In this document: piece after piece, positions 57,005 to 64,000 of the stretch
Numbering within the stretch: the first letter of the stretch is position 1
Layout: each line of letters opens with the position of its first letter
Assembly: GCA_018873245.2 (NCBI GenBank)
Contig: JAEMBT020000009.1
Location: forward strand, 1,116,001 to 1,180,000
Direction: 5' to 3'
DNA from: Archegozetes longisetosus
Lineage: Eukaryota > Arthropoda > Arachnida > Sarcoptiformes > Trhypochthoniidae
DNA length: 64,000 nt
Notes under the pieces: model-generated
The model's input: the letters and a program-made list of their open reading frames with translations, nothing else
Told to the model about the DNA's origin: nothing
Database searches by the model: none
Made by a program: the position numbers and the translations under genes

Positions 57005-59276
57005 CCTAAAATTATCACTCATGAAACAATAGATGAACGGATTAACTGTTAATTAAAAGACAATAATAGTTTAATGTAAACAATTTTAATGCCATACCTA
57101 AAGAGTGAGCCATTGCGAGCCAATGACACGCAAAAAAACTCGAGACATAGACATTCATTTGGAATTGTGTTCTAGTCTTCAACGATTTACCGAAAAGCCA
57201 TATCACAAAATTGAACATTTGAATTGGTGTCCAGCAAATAGCAAACAATATCACTACCATTGATATCATTTTGATGGCCTTTACACCAATAATAAAAACA
57301 TAAGTTAGGTAATCGCTATTCAACTGAAGTATATCTTGTTTTCAATAAATCTGAAATTGTTTGTCGCTGTTTGGATTATTGAATGGGTTATTTTTATTTT
57401 TATTCATTTATTGTTTATGTTTGTAGCTAAATGAGCTTAAAAGAATATGTACTGAGCGGTTTTCTTCTACCTTTTAATCCTATTTCAAACTTTTCTTAAA
57501 TGATTATACATAAAATAAAACATACTCTCGTCGAAAACATGTAAATCCTTTACATCAACGTTTTTACCTCAATATTCATTTTATCTCAAATTACCTAAAT
57601 ATTCAATTTGTGAATTGAACGTTACTTCATTTATTAAATTTGAATTTTAAAGTGAGAAAATATGTTAAAGAGCTCATAAATGAATCATACATTTTCTGTA
57701 AATCAATAGAAAAGTTTTTATTGTCAAATGTATGAGGGATAAAGCCATCAGTGATATGTCTGAGCTTTTAAGCTCATTTTATAGTACAATCGTAGAATTT
57801 ATCTTTCAAAAATAATATGAGACCTTTCACAAAATTTTTAGTTGAGTAATAAACATATCACTGACCAATTTGTATGAAACCTTCAATTCACTATTAGGTT
57901 TATATTTACTGAAATTAATATTTATGTAATACTTATTGGATTGAGAAAAAGTTATCATATTTTTTGCTGTTAGTACAAGTTATATGAAAGGCTGCATGCA
58001 CTGTCTCAAAAATAAATGCCAACACTGTATTTTCATAAGAGAATCGTATCCTAATTAAATAAATTTGGGCGCATATCACAAAATTGATTATAAGTTATCC
58101 AAACTTTATGTAATAGAAAATAATTTTGCGACTATTATATGATTTATATTAATAGTTATCTTCAATATACAAAAGTTGAACTGTTTTCGATGACTTCATA
58201 TCGATTAATCTGGTCAAAATAAGTAATTATTTTTCTGTTCGATATGTAAATAATGGTTTATTTAATGTTTATTTTGACTGCAAGTTTTATTAAATGAATC
58301 TCTTATGTTTTACCCTATGAGCTCTTCTATCAGAAGAAAACTTTACTTAAAAGTTAGAAAAATCTTTAGCGTATCATAGCTAATCCTATTCCTCATATGA
58401 AGTCTGTTCTCAACACAAATGGATTTTTATTTTATAGTAAACTGATTCGCACCTTCAGTGCTTAATGCATGCACTCATTCCTATTCTTATTAGATTCGAC
58501 TTATTTGGGCATGTCTGAAAGCAAATCACACGAGTCTTGTGTCGCAAGTAAAAACTTCTCATATTTCAATGAAAAATTCTTTTCATGATATATTTTTAAC
58601 TATACATTAATTAAAAGTTGGGAGTATTTCAAAATGTTTTCAGTTAGAATCCTCGCTAAACTATTTTTAAAGTCGAATCAAAACTTTGTAATACTTATAT
58701 GAGAATTGAATAATATTTATAATGTGCAGGTTTAAAATCAGATTCTTCAAGAAAATATATTGATTTTTCTCTTCTCAATCTCAAAACTCGAATCAAAAAT
58801 ATGTTACACGTTCGAAGATACTAATGATAAGTTATTTATATATAGAAAACCTCTATTCAGACCTTAATAAGTGCGATATTTCTTGCATTCGCCGATCTTT
58901 GTGATTCTCCAATGGGTTTTCGTTTTAGTATTTTATATCCAATTGAGCCATAAATAAATGCTAATGCAATTAATGGAAGTCCAAATGTCAGTATAAACAG
59001 AGCAATTGAATACTATAATTAAACATCAATTCAAATAAATTATACAGTTTTCGAGTCCTATATCATTTTTAACAAACAATTTCTCCTCCATTTCCTGTCC
59101 AATTTTCCCGACAATCCAAATACCAGTTTTCGCCATATTTGAAAGGCTTTGCTCTCATGATTATTATATTGGGAGATGAGATGATAGCACCGATCAACCA
59201 AATAATTACTAATATTAATATTCCTTTTGTTTCCACAAAACTTGGATGGCGTAACGGATGCATTACTGCATTGTAT
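57005..59276 (-). CDS. Class A neuropeptide GPCR, partial (TM3 end to TM7)
   Basis: Four minus-strand exons join in frame: 59276-59078, 59012-58863, 57278-57098 and 57045-57005. They encode the end of the (D)RY box (RYNAVMHPLR), TM4, an ECL2 with its cysteine (WYLDCRENW), TM5, a basic third loop, TM6 with AICWTP and TM7 with NPFIYC followed by FMSDNFR. The exon starting at 59276 completes a split Arg codon, so a TM1-TM3 exon must lie further right; it was not found and may be outside the window. The last exon ends at a good donor, so the C-tail is on another exon, also not found. CWTP, NPFIY and a CxENW-like ECL2 fit the peptide-receptor group of leucokinin, SIFamide/NPFF or tachykinin receptors. 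The subtype cannot be decided. Confidence 0.85.
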
Positions 59277-60120
59277 CTGTCATCGAAATGATAATAATTT
59301 TACGTGATTTCAATAGTTTTATACACTTTTTAATTTATCATTATATTTGGCAAATAGAAAGTTCTTATAATTTATCGAAAACACTTATTGATGATAAGAA
59401 TAATATGTTTGAAAACATGATGTTTTTCATTTTGTCTAATAAACAACTTTTGTTAGATTTTCCTTTGGGCTTAATAAAGACTAGTTTCCCGTATTAATTG
59501 AGTACAATTTAAATAAATACATGAGAATAATATTTGTTTTAAAGATGTTTTCAAATTTATCTCAATAAAAATTGACTAGTATATCACCCACAATATTTTT
59601 TGACCATTTGGGACTAATTTTAGATGAGAAACAACTTCTACTTTATGAACCTCATACAAAATTTAACCGAATGTCTTGTGAGAGAAAGTTTTTTAACTCA
59701 TACTAAGTAACGATTAGAAGTTTTCATTAAAGAAGTGATTCAATTATAAAATTTCTGTTTAGAAAACACTTGATGAAGCAACTTTGACAAACAAATTTAA
59801 TTAAAAATAATGTACTTAAGTATGATGTATTGGGAAAGTGATTTGACTGATCCAAGCTCTACTATAAGAAGTCCTTTTTTAAGAATTAATCCAATTATGA
59901 AACTTGTACTACGAAGACTTATAATTGCATTGAGGAAACTTCAATTTGATATAACTTGAAGTCAACTCTCAGTGTTTGATTACTAAAAGTCCATTAGCAT
60001 TTCGAAGTTGAGTTACTCCCTAGTTTTTTATCTTTGAAGTTCATAGGTTGATAAATTGCTGAGTTGTTGAAATTCAAGTGAAAACTTTTCTCCAATTGAA
60101 ATTATCAAAAATCTCGTGCA
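59277..60120. other. Probable intron of the receptor gene; no exon seen
   Basis: A TM1-TM3 exon of the receptor is expected upstream on the minus strand, but no matching frame is visible here. AT-rich. Confidence 0.4.
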
Positions 60121-60681
60121 CAGTTACCACCAAATAGTTTTTCTTTAGTCCCTGATGCGTACAGATCAAAAGTTAGAGACAGCATAAAATTGAATAATCT
60201 TAGTCAGAGGACTATAGTTTAAATGTTAACGAAAATTTAGAGAACAAAAATCAACAGTTGACTCACGACTGATAATTATAACTGATATCTATTGACTCAC
60301 ATATCGTAAATAAACTATACAAAAAAAGATACAAATGTAAGCTAATAAAACATTAGAACCGAGCCGGAAAACAAGATAGCAATCAATATTCTGTAGGCGT
60401 CAAAAGTTATTGACATGATTTTATTGAATTTATCGATTAACTATAAACAGGTGCGATAATTAAGATTATGGGTTGTGCTGAAACATGCTTTTGAACTTTA
60501 CTGACTCAAAAGTGCATCAAATCACTTGATTATCAGTGATTATTGGGTCGTTCTCCACTTTAAAATCAAATGATTCACATTTTAAGCTTAATAGTAACTC
60601 AATGAATGAGCAAGCCCTTAAAAGCTTGCTCAGAACGCATCGGTTTGGGATAACAAAAGTTAAACTATTTGGTGGTAGCTG
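60121..60681. mobile_element. Tc1-like MITE, ends CAGTTACCACC
   Basis: Inverted ends CAGTTACCACCAAATAGTTT and CAGCTACCACCAAATAGTTT, continuing less perfectly for about 40 bp. The right flank is TA and the left flank CA. CAG-starting ends and a TA-like target suggest the Tc1/mariner group. No transposase inside. Confidence 0.65.
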
Positions 60682-63320
60682 TACTTATGATTTAAATATT
60701 CACATTTGAAGTTTTCCCAAACATTTCTCCGATTATCGAGTTAGTATTGGATTGGCTCGCATTTTCCTATTGGAATTCATTTTATGGTTTAGCAGTAAAA
60801 GTAGGAGAATAACTAGAATTAGGTTTTTAAATTCTTGAAAATTTGTAAAAAGGCAAAAATCCAGTTAAAATCGTATTTTAAAAGATAAAAAAATCTGTCA
60901 GTTCGGTTGATATCGGTTAAAAAATTATTTCATTCATACAATTTTCAAAAAGAAAATCTGACCCTGACTCAGAAAATATATTCTGATTAATTGCTACTCG
61001 AATAAAGTTAAATATGTGAAAAAATTAGCGCTGGCAAAATGTATGAAAAAATTGTTGGACATGTACTATACTGGATTATACATATATAATTATATGATAT
61101 TAATACATCTACTTTTTCGTAGCTTTTAGATATTCATGCAATATATGTTGGTTTAGCCTGGCCGCCTTTCCCCCAAATTAGAGTTGTATGGCTATTATAT
61201 GAAGCCTTTTATCACGTTTGACATAGGCTATTTATCAATCGTTAGATTTTTTTTCTATCATTTCAAGACTTCTAAGCCATTTTTCTTATGAAATAATTTG
61301 GTTCAACTAAAAAAAAGGTGATAGTAATAGGAAAATACACTGGCGCATAATGGCCTGGTGCATTTTACATGCATTATACCGCATTTTACTGTATCATTTA
61401 ATATAATGTACATGTATCTCTACCAATGTTAGAAATATTTTTTTTTAATTTCAAAGAGAACTCAAATTAGATTTATAAGTTACTTTCACTAATTTTCAAA
61501 TAAAACTGAAGTGCTAACAAAAAATTGCATTACAGCAAACGTGTCTATCTCTATATCACCAATGCTAGACTATTGAATTCTGTTAGCTAACAAAATGTAG
61601 ATGAATTGTTGGAGTGAGCCAAATATTCCAATGATTATTTGGCAAACAATTGTTATTTGTCTCCGGTAAAATAGAATGAAGATTAAAATGTTTTACAAAA
61701 ACGCTGTGTAAATATGCAAATATCCTTAAACTACTTCTATCCGGCTTTGAATAGATTTGCCCAGTGTAAACTAAACTTTTGCTTGAAAACTGACTTACAA
61801 GTCATCGAAACAAAATTTTTAGCTTTATTTTTTAATGGAAAGTTTGAAGCTTTGTTTCTTTTTTTCTTATATTTAAATTAAATCAAACCAATGAATGATA
61901 ATTTAAAATTTTGTTTATTCATTAAGAGTATCGCTTGAAATATTTTTCTACAATTTTCCAATAATTTACTTCATTTATATTTTCCACCCTTCTTGATTTT
62001 TACGGATAAAATGTATTTCTTTTTCAGTAAAAATCTAGTTTTTGATTTGAGTAAACCATTTAACAACTGAATGGAATAAATAGAAATCTTTAATATGGGA
62101 TAAGGAAAATTGAAAAGAATATTCGCATCTAAAAGTTGAAGAATTAAAGGCAATTCTCTTTACAAATGCTATAATTAAACATTGGAAAAATGTTTTTGTA
62201 GATTCTTCATTGATATTATGGTTTTCTAGCTATTTAATTTCAAACCTAATCTAATAGTGAGTTTGTGAAAATTGATTTAGTGCTAAATCAAGAATGCATT
62301 CATGAACGATAAATGCTTTTGATAGTGCAATCATTCTTACGTTTTTATTTATTTGTTCAATTGAGGATCGATGAAAATTACAATACCTTCACTAAAGTTT
62401 TCTTTTTTCCCTTTCAATGAAATTCTTTTTAAAAAAAATCTATAGGAATGAAGCCAATAAAATATGTTCGATCAAGTACTAGAAAAAACTCAAATCTTAT
62501 GAAAGCAAAAAAGTAAATATTTAACTAAATTAATATATTCGAATATTTATTTTATTGATCATACAATGAAAAATAGTTCAAAATAAACTTTATCTAAAGC
62601 TCATCATTTTAGAAGATTACATGAATAAAGTTTTATATTAATACTAGGATAAACAGGAAGTAAGATAATACGCAATCAAACATGTATATATTGTTAATTT
62701 ATGATTATGTGCAATTAGTTAATAATGGATGCTAAAATTTATTAATATGTATTTTTGGCTATGTATATTTGACTTTATATGAATACAAATGAAATCAATA
62801 GAAGATAACGTAATCTATCTTATTAAGAGCTTACTGAAACCACAAAAACCGAAACTCTTAAGCCATAAAATCGAAATCTAAACTCAAACCTTTGCCTTTT
62901 ACCCTGAACTAAATTTAAATTCTTATATGTTGGCAAAGAATAGTCTTAATAACAAAATTATACTCTTGAAAATTTTATTTTATTTTATTCAATCATATAA
63001 TAATTGAGTGTAGCAATTACCAGACTTTAACCGCGTAACAATTAGGATCAGTAGTAAAAATGAAATAGTATTTAAGATTAAAATGCTATGCAGTGGTAGT
63101 AGTTTGAATAGTGATTTCGCACATTTTCTGCTTGATGCCAGTGCAAAGCTATTCGGTACTTTATTTTTTCAGTGTCATACGATATATGTATTATTTAGTA
63201 TATTAAATCACCAGTTAATGTAAGATATCATTTTTACAATCCCTGACATGCTTTTAAGGGTTTGCTCATTCATTGAATTACTCGTGAAAAGTGTTAAAAT
63301 TAAAAATATGAATTGTTATA
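60682..63320. other. No gene seen; possibly receptor intron
   Basis: No convincing exon on either strand. The 60-codon minus-strand frame at 61971-62153 does not resemble receptor sequence. A GC-richer patch lies at about 61330-61390. Confidence 0.4.
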
Positions 63321-63446
63321 CAGCTAAACCTCGAACATTGAGTAAAGCATTTTTTAAGGGCACGAATGAATTCATAAGGAACTAAGGCCAATTTGTCTTT
63401 TTAAAAAAGGGCTTAACTACATACTCAAGTTAGGCAGGTTTAGCTG
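63321..63446. mobile_element. 126-bp pogo-like MITE
   Basis: Ends CAGCTAAACCTCGAACATTG and, in reverse complement, CAGCTAAACCTGCCTAACTT. A TA adjoins the left end; the right flank is TG. CAGNTNAACCTCG ends are typical of pogo/Tigger-like elements. Confidence 0.6.
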
Positions 63447-64000
63447 TGTTTTAATACCCTAGCAATCACTCAAATCAATGGTTAGTTCAAAGTTAATTCA
63501 CTATATCCGAGTCAATAAACGTTTTGCTTATCATTTTTTCAATCAAGCGTTAATTTTGTTCATAAACTTTGAGCTGAGTAGTAGTTCTCTATGAAACCAT
63601 TAAATTTTTATGCCTACTCTGATTTATCATCTGAATGGTTACACTTCGAAATCTCGAAAAATAAAGTTCCGCAAACCCTATTTTGAAGCCCTAATAATAT
63701 GATAAAACTCGTTTTATTTTTATAAGAATAATGCTTTCAGATCTTTATTAAGAAACCAATGGATTAGTAATAAAAATAGTAACGTTGGTATAATTGTGTT
63801 TATTATAATAATTGGCATATTTATTATCATTTATGCTCGACCTTTCTTTACATCCTTTAGTTTTGTTCTTATAATAATCTTCATTTTGTAGGTGAAAACT
63901 TTATAAAACTTCGTATTATTGTGAGCTACAGGTATAAAACTGCAATCACTTTTAACTAAATAAACTCAAAACTTTATAATTTATTTTAGAAAACTTTGAA
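63447..64000. other. No gene seen
   Basis: AT-rich to the window edge; nothing recognised. Confidence 0.4.

Overview
The window is AT-rich eukaryotic DNA with short, phase-consistent GT-AG introns and many small DNA transposons. Its gene content points to an acarine, most likely a trombidiform mite. It holds a secreted intradiol ring-cleavage dioxygenase (a fungal-type gene known in spider mites and relatives), a tandem family of gustatory-receptor-like 7TM genes, a CYP3-clan P450 and arthropod-type neuropeptide GPCR exons. The species assignment is inference.

Layout. 1-3 kb: no gene seen. 3-6 kb: a five-exon P450 on the minus strand (2966-5993), with an inverted pair of ~200-bp repeats around its first two exons. 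6-10 kb: repeats and one weak coiled-coil fragment. 10.2-21.9 kb: three tandem copies of a gustatory-receptor-like unit. Only the last (19965-21327) is intact; the other two carry transposon insertions (an 8-bp-TSD element, a 598-bp foldback, a 760-bp TIR element and two mariners). 22-32.5 kb: gene-poor, with TIR, foldback, piggyBac-like and SINE-like repeats.

32.7-36.7 kb holds the most unusual genes: two adjacent paralogues, each with an N-terminal coiled coil followed by two tandem LC8-type dynein-light-chain-like domains. All internal introns are phase 0 and one separates the domains. The second (35339-36712) is intact at 409 aa; the first looks frame-disrupted near its 5' end. 37.6-45.7 kb is an SLC35G/EamA transporter cluster: one intact gene (40989-42323, with an apparent GC-AG intron) between two decayed copies, plus a hAT-like element, a Tc3-like element and a stray copy of the LC8-gene tail.

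46.4-47.4 kb: the intradiol dioxygenase, with all four iron ligands and a signal peptide, just downstream of a hAT-like MITE with a perfect 8-bp target duplication. 48.3 kb: tRNA-Ser(UGA). 49-50.3 kb: a four-exon L-xylulose (dicarbonyl) reductase on the minus strand. 57-59.3 kb: four exons (from the end of TM3 to just after TM7) of a class A neuropeptide receptor on the minus strand; its 5' exons and C-tail are not found here.

The P450, dioxygenase and short-chain reductase are all plausible detoxification or metabolism genes and the receptor family is plausibly chemosensory. There is no operon logic, and the shared theme is local duplication followed by transposon-driven decay.
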